In this document: positions 26,238-34,416 of the stretch, piece after piece
Position numbering within the stretch: the first letter of the stretch is position 1
Layout of the letters: every line of letters starts with the position of its first letter
Assembly (NCBI RefSeq): GCF_012328925.1
Contig: NZ_JAAXLS010000010.1
Span: forward strand, 62,001-126,000
Reading direction: 5' to 3'
Length of the DNA: 64,000 bases
From: Amycolatopsis acididurans
GTDB taxonomy: Bacteria; Actinomycetota; Actinomycetes; Mycobacteriales; Pseudonocardiaceae
The notes under the pieces: generated by a model
Database searches by the model: none
Told to the model about the DNA's origin: nothing
What the model saw: the letters and a program-made list of their open reading frames with translations, nothing else
Program-made: the position numbers and the translations under genes

Positions 26238-27179
26238 TCAGTGCCGTGCGCGCGGCCGCAACCGGACGCCGGGCAGTGCGGGCGCGGGGATGCGCTCGCC
26301 GCCGTGCCCCGCGACGACGCCGAAACCGCCGTCCTCCCAGCGCTCCCGCGCGGCGGCGATCTCCTCGTGGCTGCGGCCGACGAAGTTCCACCACATCACG
26401 AGTTCCTCGGGGAAGGGCTCACCGCCCAGCAGCACGGCACGGGCGTTCCCGGACGCGGAGACGACCACCTCGTCGCGTCCGGTGCCCAGATACAGCAGCG
26501 GCCCACGGCTCAGCGCGACGCCCGCGACGTCGAGCGTGCCCTCCACGAGCAGCAGCGCGTACTCGAAGTCCGGGCGCAGTGGCAGCGCGGCCCTGCCGGT
26601 GACCGCGAGCTCGGCGCCGACGATCGGTGTGTGCGCCGTGGCCGGCGAAACGGTGCCGCCGAGCGCGCCCATGAACACCGTCGCCGTGCAGCCGTCGCTG
26701 GCGTGCCGCGGCAGTTCGGTGTGCTGCTCGAACGCGGGCCCGGCGCCGGCCCGGCCGGCGGGCAGCGCGACCCACAGCTGCAACGCGTCCAGCAACGGTT
26801 CGTCGCCGAGGGAGAACTCGGAGTGCGCCACGCCCTCGCCCGCCGTCATCAGGTTCAGCTGGCCGGGCCGCACGATCACGTCCGAGCCAAGGGTGTCGCG
26901 GTGCCGGATCTCGCCAGCGAACGGCCACGTCACGGTCTGCAGCCCGGTGTGCGGATGTGGCAGTACGCGCATGTCGGTGCGCTGCGGGCCGAACCTGTCG
27001 AGAAAGCACCACGCGCCGACCGTGGTCAGCGCCCGCTGCGGCAGCACCCGCTCGACGCGCATGCCGCCGCGGATGCCACCCAGTGGCACCTCGCGCGGCT
27101 GGAACAGCTGTGCGGCGGGGCTGCCCTCCGGCGCCGCGTGGCAGGGCGTCACCGCGGGATGGGTTTCGAGGTTGCTCAC
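26238..27179 (-). CDS. Pirin family protein
   Basis: 313 residues, a bicupin. Metal ligands are visible in RVLPHPHTGLQTVTW, then GEIRHRDTLG and AGEGVAHSEFS. The family signature VERVLPQRALTTVGAWCFLDRFGP precedes them. Pirins bind iron; some act as quercetin dioxygenase-like enzymes and others sense redox state. The GTG start at 27179 overlaps the acetyltransferase stop in a GTGA, so the two are translated together. It ends 17 nt from the start of the isochorismatase-like gene, so all three may form one operon. Confidence 0.9.
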   Translation of the reverse strand: MSNLETHPAVTPCHAAPEGSPAAQLFQPREVPLGGIRGGMRVERVLPQRALTTVGAWCFLDRFGPQRTDMRVLPHPHTGLQTVTWPFAGEIRHRDTLGSDVIVRPGQLNLMTAGEGVAHSEFSLGDEPLLDALQLWVALPAGRAGAGPAFEQHTELPRHASDGCTATVFMGALGGTVSPATAHTPIVGAELAVTGRAALPLRPDFEYALLLVEGTLDVAGVALSRGPLLYLGTGRDEVVVSASGNARAVLLGGEPFPEELVMWWNFVGRSHEEIAAARERWEDGGFGVVAGHGGERIPAPALPGVRLRPRARH

Positions 27180-27475
27180 TGCCGCGCCTCGGGTGGCCAG
27201 TGGACGTGCTCGGCGTACTCGGGGTGCTTCTTGAGGTAGGCGGCGATGAACGGGCATTCCGGCACGATCGTCAGCCCGCGCTCCACCGCGTCGTCGAGCG
27301 CACCGGCCGCGATGACCCGGCCGAAGCCGCGCCCGCCGAAGGCCTCGCCGACCTCGGTGTGCGTGAACACGATGCGTTCGCCCTGCGTCCGGTACTCGGC
27401 GATGCCCGCGAGCTCCTCGTCCGCCCACAGCTCGTACCGGCCCTGCTCGTCGTTGCGGACCACTTTCGGTTCCAT
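27176..27475 (-). CDS. Small GNAT-family N-acetyltransferase (YidJ/COG2388 type)
   Basis: 99 residues. It has EPKVVRNDEQGRYELWAD, VFTHTEVGEAFGGRGFGRVIAAGALD with the acetyl-CoA-binding loop, and the ending CPFIAAYLKKHPEYAEHV typical of this short GNAT group. The substrate is unknown. The start at MEPKVV is chosen; a GTG 6 nt upstream is an alternative. It is the first gene of a likely acetyltransferase-pirin-isochorismatase-like operon. Confidence 0.85.
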   Translation of the reverse strand: MEPKVVRNDEQGRYELWADEELAGIAEYRTQGERIVFTHTEVGEAFGGRGFGRVIAAGALDDAVERGLTIVPECPFIAAYLKKHPEYAEHVHWPPEARQ

Positions 27476-27558
27476 GCCCACGATGATGACACACCCGCCC
27501 GCGAACAAATAACCAACGCAATAGACCGTAAAACACGGCGTCAATTAGCTTCCGGATA

Positions 27559-27576
27559 GCCGGTATTAATACCGGC
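27559..27576. promoter_or_regulatory. 18-bp perfect palindrome GCCGGTATTAATACCGGC
   Basis: It is flanked on both sides by TCCGGA (27551-27556 and 27587-27592), giving a nearly symmetric 42-bp block. It lies between divergent genes, so it could control either. The binding protein is unknown. Confidence 0.6.
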
Positions 27577-27601
27577 AGTGCGCGGATCCGGAGACATTAC
27601 A

Positions 27602-27622
27602 TTTCACACCGAAGAAGTGAAA
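27602..27622. promoter_or_regulatory. Inverted repeat TTTCAC / GTGAAA
   Basis: TTTCAC at 27602-27607 and GTGAAA at 27617-27622, separated by 9 bp: a dyad spaced for a dimeric regulator. The owner is unknown. Confidence 0.4.
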
Positions 27623-27643
27623 CGCTGTACCGAGCGTGCACAC

Positions 27644-27655
27644 GAAAGCGCTTTC
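27644..27655. promoter_or_regulatory. 12-bp perfect palindrome GAAAGCGCTTTC
   Basis: The sequence resembles LacI/GalR-type operators, which centre on a CG pair in a symmetric 12-16 bp site. No LacI gene is nearby. Confidence 0.45.
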
Positions 27656-27683
27656 AGACAGCTTTTCGTCACGCTGAGCAGAA

Positions 27684-27706
27684 CGTTGTACAACGAGTTG
27701 ATCAAC
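27684..27706. promoter_or_regulatory. Two adjoining perfect palindromes, CGTTGTACAACG and GTTGATCAAC
   Basis: CGTTGTACAACG fills 27684-27695 and GTTGATCAAC fills 27697-27706, one base apart. Their halves are related (GTTGTAC, GTTGATC), suggesting tandem sites for one dimeric protein upstream of the conservon. Confidence 0.5.
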
Positions 27707-27851
27707 CGTCACGCATTGCCACGACCAGTGCATAAGCGCGCGGGATCCCTTGCTTGACAAGAACGATCGCCATGCGGAAGTCTCTGCTCGCTCTGCTTGC
27801 GGTCGGGGGGCAGGAATTTCGAATTCACTGAAGAATCGGGCAGCTCGCACA

Positions 27852-30209
27852 ATGCGTGAAACCAACTCGGCACGGCGATCGGGGAGCGTCGCCTGGCCAC
27901 CCGGAGGCTGGAGCCTTCGCACGAAGGTCTCCGTCGTCCTGCTTCTTCCGGTGATCGTCGCGGTCACGCTCGCCGGCGTGCGGATCAGGGGCGAGGTGAG
28001 CGAGGCGGGCAACCTCAGCGCCGTCCGCGACCGGCTGCCGGTGCTGCGCGAGACGATCGATCTCGCCGACCTGATCGGGCAGGAGATGATCGCGGCCGCC
28101 AAGGGCGGTGCCGCGCCCGCGCAGCAGATCGACGCGGTCAACGCCAAGATCGCGCAGGTCCAGCGGGACGCCGACTTCGCGGGGCTGCCCGCCGACACCG
28201 ACCGGGTGCTGAACACGACGCTGGGCAGGCTCAGCGGCCTGCGCAGTGGCGGGGCCGGCGCCGATCCGACCACCCGCGCGACCGGGTACCGCGACGTCAT
28301 CAAGGCGCTCAGCGACGTCGTGCCGGGCGTGATCGCCGCGTCCGACCGGCTCGACCTCGACGGCGAGGCGGACACCGCGCGCTCACTCGTGCAATTGCGC
28401 GCGGCGCTCGCGGTGCAGGAATCGTTGCTGCGCACGGCGCCCACTGACACCGTCGTCGCGCTGCCCAACGTGGCGCAGGCGATCGCGGAGAGCCAGGTGA
28501 TCGGCGACCGGGTGCGCCAGCAGCTCGATGCGGGCACCGCCGCGCGCTTCGCCGACGCGGTCGAGCCGACCACCGAACGGCAGCGCGTGCTGCGTCAGGT
28601 GCTCGCGGGTGGCAGCCCGGCGCAGCTGAACCAGCTGCTGCTGCCGATCGCCACCGAAAGCGCCGCACTCGGCGGGCTGCTGACCGATCTGACCGCCAGG
28701 CTGTCGGACTCGCTGGAGGCGCTGACCAACGACGCCAGGTCCACGGCGTTGCGGGACACCGCGCTCGTGCTCGGGGCGTTGCTCGGCGCGCTGGCCGTCG
28801 CGTTGCTGATGGCGCGGTCCCTGCTCTCGCCGATGCGGCGCCTGCACGCCGCCGCACTCACCGCCGCGCACCAGCGCCTTCCGGACACGATCACCCGGGT
28901 GCGCAAGGGCGAGCCGGTTTCCTGGGACACGATCGAGCCCGTCGGCGTCGAGACCGGCGAGGAGATCGGCCAGCTGGCACGAGCCTTCGACGAGATGCAG
29001 CGGCAGGCGGTGCGGCTCGCGGGCGAGCAGGCCGAACTGCGCAAGCAGGTCAGCGAGATGTTCATGACGCTGGCCCGGCGCAGCCAGTCGATGGTCGAAA
29101 TGCAGCTGACCGTCCTGGAGGGGCTGGAATCCGACGAGCGGGATCCGCATCGGCTGGACGAGCTGTTCCGGGTCGACCATCTCGCCACCCGGCTGCGCCG
29201 CAACGGCGAGAACCTGCAGGTGCTCGCGGGCGGCAGCCCGGCAAGAGCCGACACCGGGCCGGTCTCGATGGTCGAGGTGCTGCGCGGAGCGACCTCGGAG
29301 GTCAAGGACTACCGGCGGATTTCGCTGGTCAACGTGCCGGGCGGCGCGGTGCGCTCGCAAGCGGCCGCGGACATCGTGCACATTCTCGCCGAGTTGCTGG
29401 AGAACGCGACGAGGTTCTCGCCGCCGGAGGAGAAGGTCGTGCTGACCGCCGACCGGGGCGCCGACGGCGGGCTGCTCGTCGAGGTCGTCGATCACGGGCT
29501 CGGCATGGCGCCCGAGGACCTCGACGCCGCCAACCAGCGGCTCGCGGCCGCCGGCGACATCGTGGGCCCGGAAACGGCGCGGCGGATGGGCCTGTTCGTG
29601 GTGGGGCGGCTCGCGGCGCCGCACGGCATCATCGTGCGGCTGCGGACGACGATGAGCCGCGCCGGGCGGTCGGGGGTCACCGCGAGCGTGCACGTGCCGG
29701 GCGAGCTGATCCTCGCCGACAGCGGGCCACGGCGGCAGCAGCCGGTGGTCAACGGCGTGGGCTACGAGGCGGAGACACCCCAGCAGCACGCTCCCGCGAA
29801 CGGTGCGCACCACGAGCCCGCGCCGACCCCGATCTTCGAACGCGTCATGACGAACTGGTTCACCGCGAACCCACCGGACCTCGCCGAACCCGCGCCGCCC
29901 TCGGTGAACTGGCTCTCGGCAGGCGACGAGGCGAGACGAGCCGCGGAAAGCGCTCTCCGGCAGCCCGCGGCCGCCACCGCGCCACGGTCGGGCCTGCCGA
30001 CGCGCAAGCCCGGCGCGCAGCTCGCGCCCGGCGCGGCGGCCTCACGGCCGGACAAGCCGGAACGCGGCGGCTTCCGCGATCCGGCGGCGGTCCGCAACAA
30101 CCTGTCCAGGCATTACAACGGGATGCGGGCGGCGAGGCAGCGCACCGCACAGCAGTCCCCGGCTTCCGGCGCGGGCCCACACCCGCGAAAATCTGAGGAG
30201 GGATCGTGA
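27852..30209 (+). CDS. cvnA: Conservon histidine-kinase-like sensor CvnA
   Basis: 785 residues. A membrane segment ([18 protein letters not shown]) precedes a long extracellular region like the nitrate/nitrite-sensing NIT domain ([20 protein letters not shown]). A second segment ([17 protein letters not shown]) leads into HAMP and a kinase region with [16 protein letters not shown], then a GHKL ATPase ([27 protein letters not shown]). The C-terminal 170 residues are Pro/Ala-rich. It heads the cvnABCD operon, which in Streptomyces forms a membrane complex resembling a G-protein-coupled receptor. ATG 27852 is a judgement; a TTG lies at 27750. Confidence 0.9.
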   Translation: MRETNSARRSGSVAWPPGGWSLRTKVSVVLLLPVIVAVTLAGVRIRGEVSEAGNLSAVRDRLPVLRETIDLADLIGQEMIAAAKGGAAPAQQIDAVNAKIAQVQRDADFAGLPADTDRVLNTTLGRLSGLRSGGAGADPTTRATGYRDVIKALSDVVPGVIAASDRLDLDGEADTARSLVQLRAALAVQESLLRTAPTDTVVALPNVAQAIAESQVIGDRVRQQLDAGTAARFADAVEPTTERQRVLRQVLAGGSPAQLNQLLLPIATESAALGGLLTDLTARLSDSLEALTNDARSTALRDTALVLGALLGALAVALLMARSLLSPMRRLHAAALTAAHQRLPDTITRVRKGEPVSWDTIEPVGVETGEEIGQLARAFDEMQRQAVRLAGEQAELRKQVSEMFMTLARRSQSMVEMQLTVLEGLESDERDPHRLDELFRVDHLATRLRRNGENLQVLAGGSPARADTGPVSMVEVLRGATSEVKDYRRISLVNVPGGAVRSQAAADIVHILAELLENATRFSPPEEKVVLTADRGADGGLLVEVVDHGLGMAPEDLDAANQRLAAAGDIVGPETARRMGLFVVGRLAAPHGIIVRLRTTMSRAGRSGVTASVHVPGELILADSGPRRQQPVVNGVGYEAETPQQHAPANGAHHEPAPTPIFERVMTNWFTANPPDLAEPAPPSVNWLSAGDEARRAAESALRQPAAATAPRSGLPTRKPGAQLAPGAAASRPDKPERGGFRDPAAVRNNLSRHYNGMRAARQRTAQQSPASGAGPHPRKSEEGS

Positions 30210-30628
30210 CCAGCTCACCCACCGCCGCCCCGTCCCCGACCTGGCTCGTGTCGGCGTTCGCCGAGGAGGTCGCGGGCGTCTCGCACGCGGCGCTGGTGTC
30301 GGCCGACGGGCTGCTCGTCGCCGCTTCGGAGAGCCTGCCGCGAGACCGTGCCGACCAGCTCTCCGCGATCGCGTCCGGGCTGTCCAGCCTGTCGCTCGGA
30401 ACCGCCGAACTCTTCTCCGCCGGCCGCGTCGTGCAGTCGGTGATCGAGATGGAGGAAGGGTTCCTGCTGCTGATGAGCGTCGGCGACGGATCGAACCTCG
30501 TCGTGCTGGCGAGCCCCGGTTGCGACATCGGCCTCGTCGGCTACGAGATGACGTTGTTGGTGGACCGGGTCGGCAAGGTGGTCGACACCCCGCTGCGGGC
30601 GGGTTCCGGCAGGCGGGACCGTGAGTGA
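30206..30628 (+). CDS. cvnB: Conservon roadblock/LC7 protein CvnB
   Basis: 140 residues, one roadblock/LC7 domain. It shows [27 protein letters not shown], the linker helix [20 protein letters not shown], and [20 protein letters not shown]. Roadblock proteins dimerise and regulate Ras-like GTPases, so it is the natural partner of CvnD. GTG 30206 overlaps the cvnA stop in a GTGA. Confidence 0.93.
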   Translation: MTSSPTAAPSPTWLVSAFAEEVAGVSHAALVSADGLLVAASESLPRDRADQLSAIASGLSSLSLGTAELFSAGRVVQSVIEMEEGFLLLMSVGDGSNLVVLASPGCDIGLVGYEMTLLVDRVGKVVDTPLRAGSGRRDRE

Positions 30629-30989
30629 CCAGGACAGACCGCGGCCCGGTCCCTCGTTCGCGCGTCCTTATGCCTGGACAGAGGGCCGGACCCGGCCTGC
30701 CGTCGAACTCGCTATCGAAGCTTTGGTCCAGACCACTGTCGAAGGCAGGGCGGTTCCGCCCAATCGGGCGAGCCCGCTGTCCTCGGTGACCCAGCTGTGC
30801 TTGCAGCCCCGCTCGATCGCGGAAATAGCGGCCCATCTTTCCGTGCCGCTGCAAGTCGCTAGGGTGCTCGTCGGCGATCTCCTCAACGCGCGTCTGGTAA
30901 TCGTGCGTGACACGCTGAGTGAGCACGCCACTTGGGATGAGCGCCACGAACTGCTGGAAAGGGTCCTCAGTGGACTACGGACACTTTGA
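30621..30989 (+). CDS. cvnC: Conservon DUF742 protein CvnC
   Basis: 122 residues, DUF742. It has the family opening [13 protein letters not shown], the middle [30 protein letters not shown], which looks like a winged helix, and the end [13 protein letters not shown]. The role in the conservon complex is not settled. GTG 30621 overlaps the cvnB end by 8 nt, and its own end overlaps cvnD by 20 nt. Confidence 0.93.
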   Translation: MSDQDRPRPGPSFARPYAWTEGRTRPAVELAIEALVQTTVEGRAVPPNRASPLSSVTQLCLQPRSIAEIAAHLSVPLQVARVLVGDLLNARLVIVRDTLSEHATWDERHELLERVLSGLRTL

Positions 30990-31557
30990 CAGAGACGAAG
31001 CCGGCATCACGTCGGCGAAAATCATCATCGCTGGTGGTTTCGGTTCAGGAAAGACGACGTTCGTCGGCACCCTGTCCGAGATCAAGCCGTTGCGCACCGA
31101 GGCGACGATGACGGCGGCGAGTATCGGCATCGACGAGACCGCCGCCGTGCCCAGCAAGACCTCCACCACCGTCGCGATGGACTTCGGCCGGATCAGCCTC
31201 GGCGGTGACCTGGTGCTTTACCTGTTCGGCACGCCGGGCCAGCATCGCTTCTGGTTCATGTGGGACGACCTGGTGCACGGCGCGATCGGTGCCGTCGTGC
31301 TGGTCGACACGCGCAGGCTGGCGGACTGCTTCGCGGCGATCGACTTCTTCGAGTCACGCGGGCTTCCGTTCATCATCGCGATCAACCGTTTCGAGAACAC
31401 TCACGAGCACCCGACCGAGGACGTGCGCGCCGCGCTCGCGATCGACTCGCGGATCCCGATCATCCCCTGCGACGCCCGTTCGGCGCAGTCGGCCAAGCAG
31501 GCACTGATCGTGGCCACCGAGCACGCCATGTCCCGGCTGGGGGCGTCCATCCCGTAG
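30970..31557 (+). CDS. cvnD: Conservon Ras-like GTPase CvnD
   Basis: 195 residues. G1 is IIIAGGFGSGKTTFVGTLSE, G3 is YLFGTPGQHRFWFMWDDLV and the G4 region is AINRFENT, where NKxD is replaced by NRFE, usual for this family. It is the GTP switch of the conservon, with CvnB as likely regulator and CvnA as input. GTG 30970 is taken because it fits the overlapping layout and the family N-terminus (DYGHFD). Confidence 0.93.
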   Translation: MDYGHFDRDEAGITSAKIIIAGGFGSGKTTFVGTLSEIKPLRTEATMTAASIGIDETAAVPSKTSTTVAMDFGRISLGGDLVLYLFGTPGQHRFWFMWDDLVHGAIGAVVLVDTRRLADCFAAIDFFESRGLPFIIAINRFENTHEHPTEDVRAALAIDSRIPIIPCDARSAQSAKQALIVATEHAMSRLGASIP

Positions 31558-31572
31558 TCAGGAGTCCCCCCG

Positions 31573-32358
31573 GTGGATACGAACCACGCTCAGCACTTCG
31601 CGATGGGCCAGTGGCTGCTGGTTCTCGCCTATCTGACCTCGGTCGTCGGGTGCGCGCTCGGCCTCGCGTGCACGCTGCAGGCCCGCAACGCGGCGACCGA
31701 AGGCCGACGGCTGAGGTGGCTCGCGCTGGCGGCGGTGTCCATCGGCGGGGTCGGCATCTGGGTCATGCACTTCATCGCGATGCTCGGGTTCGCCACGCCG
31801 GGTCTTCCGGTGCGCTACGACATCTGGCGCACCGTCCTGTCCGCGGTACTGGCGATCGGCGCCGTGTTCGGCGGCTTGCTGGTCTTCGGGGTGCGCGCCG
31901 GTTTCGCCTGGTGGCGGCTGCTGGTCGCGGGGCTGATCACCGGGCTGGCCGTGAACCTCATGCACTACACCGGCATGTGGGCGCTGCGCGTCAAGGGCAC
32001 GATCAGCTACCAGCCGGGGCTCGTCGTGCTGTCCATCGTCATCGCCGTGGTCGCGGCCACCGCGGCGCTGTGGTTCACCGTCGGCCTCGATCGCCTGCTG
32101 CCACGCCTGGGCGCGGGCCTGGTGATGGGCGCCGCCGTGACGGGCATGCACTACACGGGCATGGCGGCCGTGCGCGTGCATCTGGACCTCTCGGCACCCG
32201 ACCCGTCCGGCACCGAGGTGTTCTCGTTCCTGTTCCCGGTCTTCATCCTGGCCGCGATCGCCATGGCGGTGCCGATCTGCGCCGTCCTGATGGCCCCCGG
32301 CCCCGAGGACCGCACGCCCGAGGCCGCACCCGCCCCGGAGCCCGCCCAGGTGCCGTGA
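31573..32358 (+). CDS. MHYT-domain integral membrane sensor
   Basis: 261 residues, seven predicted membrane segments and a short Pro-rich tail. Three MHYT-type motifs are visible: WVMHFIAMLGF, NLMHYTGMWAL and TGMHYTGMAAV. MHYT domains are thought to bind a metal, probably copper, and sense oxygen, CO or NO. This one lacks an output domain. It starts 15 nt after cvnD with AGGAG before its GTG, so it is probably the fifth gene of the conservon operon. Confidence 0.9.
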   Translation: MDTNHAQHFAMGQWLLVLAYLTSVVGCALGLACTLQARNAATEGRRLRWLALAAVSIGGVGIWVMHFIAMLGFATPGLPVRYDIWRTVLSAVLAIGAVFGGLLVFGVRAGFAWWRLLVAGLITGLAVNLMHYTGMWALRVKGTISYQPGLVVLSIVIAVVAATAALWFTVGLDRLLPRLGAGLVMGAAVTGMHYTGMAAVRVHLDLSAPDPSGTEVFSFLFPVFILAAIAMAVPICAVLMAPGPEDRTPEAAPAPEPAQVP

Positions 32359-32437
32359 GGGCGGCGACGGCGGCCACAGCCGACGCCACGCCTCAACCGG
32401 CGGCCGACGTCGCGACCGGCAACGACGTGTCCCTCTT

Positions 32438-33619
32438 CTAGCGCTTCGCCTCCGTGGCCGGCAGGATGCGGCCCGTCACCTCGCCGAAACCGATGCGGGT
32501 GCCGTCTGCACCGGGGGCGGTGGCGGTGATCGTCACCTCGTCGCCGTCCAGCAGGAACGAGCGCTGCTCACCGCCGACCTCGACCGGTTCCTTGCCGCCC
32601 CAGGTCAGCTCGATGAACGCGCCCCGCTGGTTCTTCTCCGGGCCGGAGATCGTGCCCGACGCGTACAGGTCGCCGGTGCGGGAGGAGGCGCCGTTGATCG
32701 TCAGGTGCGCGAGCATCTGGGCCGGTGACCAGTACATCTCCCGGTACGGCGGCCGCGTCACCTCTTGCCCGTTCCACGCTACCGACAGGTCGATGTCCAG
32801 GCCCCACGGCTCGCGCTCTTCCAGGTACGGCAACGGCTTCGGGTCCTGCACCGGGGTCGGCACGCGCGCGGCGCCCAGCGCGAGCAGCGGCACGACCCAC
32901 GCCGAGATCGACGTCGCGAAGCTCTTGCCCAGGTTCGGGCCCAGCGGCACGTACTCCCAGGCCTGGATGTCCCGCGCGGACCAGTCGTTGAGCAGCACCA
33001 CGCCGAACACGTGCCGTTCGAACTCGGCCGTGGGCACCGACGAACCGAGTGGCGACCCCGCACCCACGATGAAGCCCATCTCGGCCTCGATGTCCAGGCG
33101 ACGGCACTCCCCGAAGGTCGGGGCGTCCTCGTCTGCTGCCTTGCGCTGCCCGCACGGCCGCACGATGTCCGTGCCCGACACGACCACCGTGCCCGCGCGC
33201 CCGTGGTAGCCGACCGGCAGGTGCTTCCAGTTCGGCATCAGCGGCTCGGCGTTGGGCCGGAACAGGCGGCCGAGGTTGGACGCGTGGTGCTCGGAGGCGT
33301 AGAAGTCGACGTAGTCCGCGACCTCGATGGGCAGGTGCATCGTCACGTCGGCGACCGCGTGCACGGCCTCGTCCGGCACCTCACCCGACACCAGTTCGGT
33401 GATCCGCCGCCGCACCTCCACCCAGCGGTCGTATCCCTGCGCCATGAACGGGTTCAGGCTGGGCTTCGCGAACACGTCGTCGCCGAGCGCCACCGCGAGG
33501 TCCACGACCGAATCGCCGACGCGCACGCCCACCCTCCGCTCGGTGCCCGGCGTGGAGAACACGCCGTAGGGCAGGTTCGCGGTCCCGAAATGGGATCCTG
33601 CTGCGATCTCGATCCTCAC
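32438..33619 (-). CDS. fahA: Fumarylacetoacetase
   Basis: 393 residues. Metal and substrate motifs include VDFYASEHHASNLGRLF, PVGYHGRAGTVVVSGTDI, RLDIEAEMGFIVGAGSPLG and LLNDWSARDIQAWEYVPLGP. It splits fumarylacetoacetate into fumarate and acetoacetate, the last step of tyrosine and homogentisate breakdown. The GTG start overlaps the stop of the preceding unknown gene (GTGA). Third gene of the hmgA operon. Confidence 0.95.
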   Translation of the reverse strand: MRIEIAAGSHFGTANLPYGVFSTPGTERRVGVRVGDSVVDLAVALGDDVFAKPSLNPFMAQGYDRWVEVRRRITELVSGEVPDEAVHAVADVTMHLPIEVADYVDFYASEHHASNLGRLFRPNAEPLMPNWKHLPVGYHGRAGTVVVSGTDIVRPCGQRKAADEDAPTFGECRRLDIEAEMGFIVGAGSPLGSSVPTAEFERHVFGVVLLNDWSARDIQAWEYVPLGPNLGKSFATSISAWVVPLLALGAARVPTPVQDPKPLPYLEEREPWGLDIDLSVAWNGQEVTRPPYREMYWSPAQMLAHLTINGASSRTGDLYASGTISGPEKNQRGAFIELTWGGKEPVEVGGEQRSFLLDGDEVTITATAPGADGTRIGFGEVTGRILPATEAKR

Positions 33620-34416
33620 GCGGTGACTCCTTCCAGGCCGGGGAGCAGACCGAGCGCCACCAGCTCGGTCAACGGTTCGGTGATACTGCAGGTGCCGAAC
33701 GAGCGGAACCTCGCACGCACCGGAGAATCCATCGTGGACATATCACGGGCGATCGCGGCACCGTCGCGTTCGGACAGTATCCCGGCCAGCCGCGCCTCGT
33801 CCGCGCCGTCCAGCGCGGCGGCGGTGGCGAGCATGAGGTTGAGGTACCCGTGCTGCTCGAAACCCGTTGCGGGATCGGTGTTGCGGATCGCGTGGTGCAG
33901 CCCGGCCGTCGCCTTGAACGGCACGCCCGCGTCGACCACGGCGCGCACCGCGGCCGCCAGCTCGGCTTCATCGGGATAGAGTTCGGCCTTCACGCCGCCG
34001 GTGCGGAACTTGGCCTGGTGACCGTGCTCCGCACAGAGCGCGATCACCTCCGGGCGCCGCTCGTCTCGCGGCACCTCCACGAACACCGGAACGTCCGCCG
34101 GCACGAGCGCGGCGAAGAACTCCCGCGGGCTCATCTCCCCCGGCACCGCGATTTCCAGTCCCCGCAACCGTTTCCCCGCACGTTCGAGCACCTCGGGCAG
34201 TTGCGCGGGTCCGCCGGGCAGCGTCACCGAGAGCTCCACATCGACGTCGCCGAGGTCGGCGAGCGCGGGTGCCGCGAGCACGAGCGGGCCCACGATGTCG
34301 GCGTAGGGCGCGGCCAGGTGCCGGGCGTGCGCCGGTACGGCGTCCGCGAGCGGCATCAGGCCGGGCGGGAAGACCGCGGCGTCGTCGAGAAGTCCTTTGT
34401 AGAGCGCGGGAATCAC
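33616..34416 (-). CDS. Unknown protein of the homogentisate operon
   Basis: 266 residues, no family I can name. There is no signal or membrane segment. Conserved-looking parts are ALYKGLLDDAAVFPPGLMPL at the N-terminus and KFRTGGVKAELYP, VPFKATAGLHHAIR and GYLNLMLATAAAL later; the alternating pattern suggests a TIM barrel. GTG at 34416 overlaps the hmgA stop (GTGA) and the end overlaps the fahA start (GTGA), so it is translated between the two enzymes. The pathway needs a maleylacetoacetate isomerase between those steps, and none is seen otherwise. Confidence 0.85.
   Translation of the reverse strand: MIPALYKGLLDDAAVFPPGLMPLADAVPAHARHLAAPYADIVGPLVLAAPALADLGDVDVELSVTLPGGPAQLPEVLERAGKRLRGLEIAVPGEMSPREFFAALVPADVPVFVEVPRDERRPEVIALCAEHGHQAKFRTGGVKAELYPDEAELAAAVRAVVDAGVPFKATAGLHHAIRNTDPATGFEQHGYLNLMLATAAALDGADEARLAGILSERDGAAIARDMSTMDSPVRARFRSFGTCSITEPLTELVALGLLPGLEGVTA

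Larger units (their letters stand above)
27476..27851. promoter_or_regulatory. Palindrome-rich leader between the GNAT gene and the conservon
   Basis: 376 nt, locally A+T-richer than its surroundings, without a gene I can support. It holds five inverted repeats, entered separately, and a TTGACA at 27754-27759. On the minus strand TTGACG near 27545 could serve the GNAT gene. Confidence 0.5.

Noticed and set aside
27750..27851. TTG start for cvnA 102 nt upstream
   Set aside because: The extra residues look non-conserved and no ribosome site fits; the choice remains open.
28383..29813. A 476-codon minus-strand open frame inside cvnA
   Set aside because: Shadow of the kinase gene, no motif, no ribosome site.
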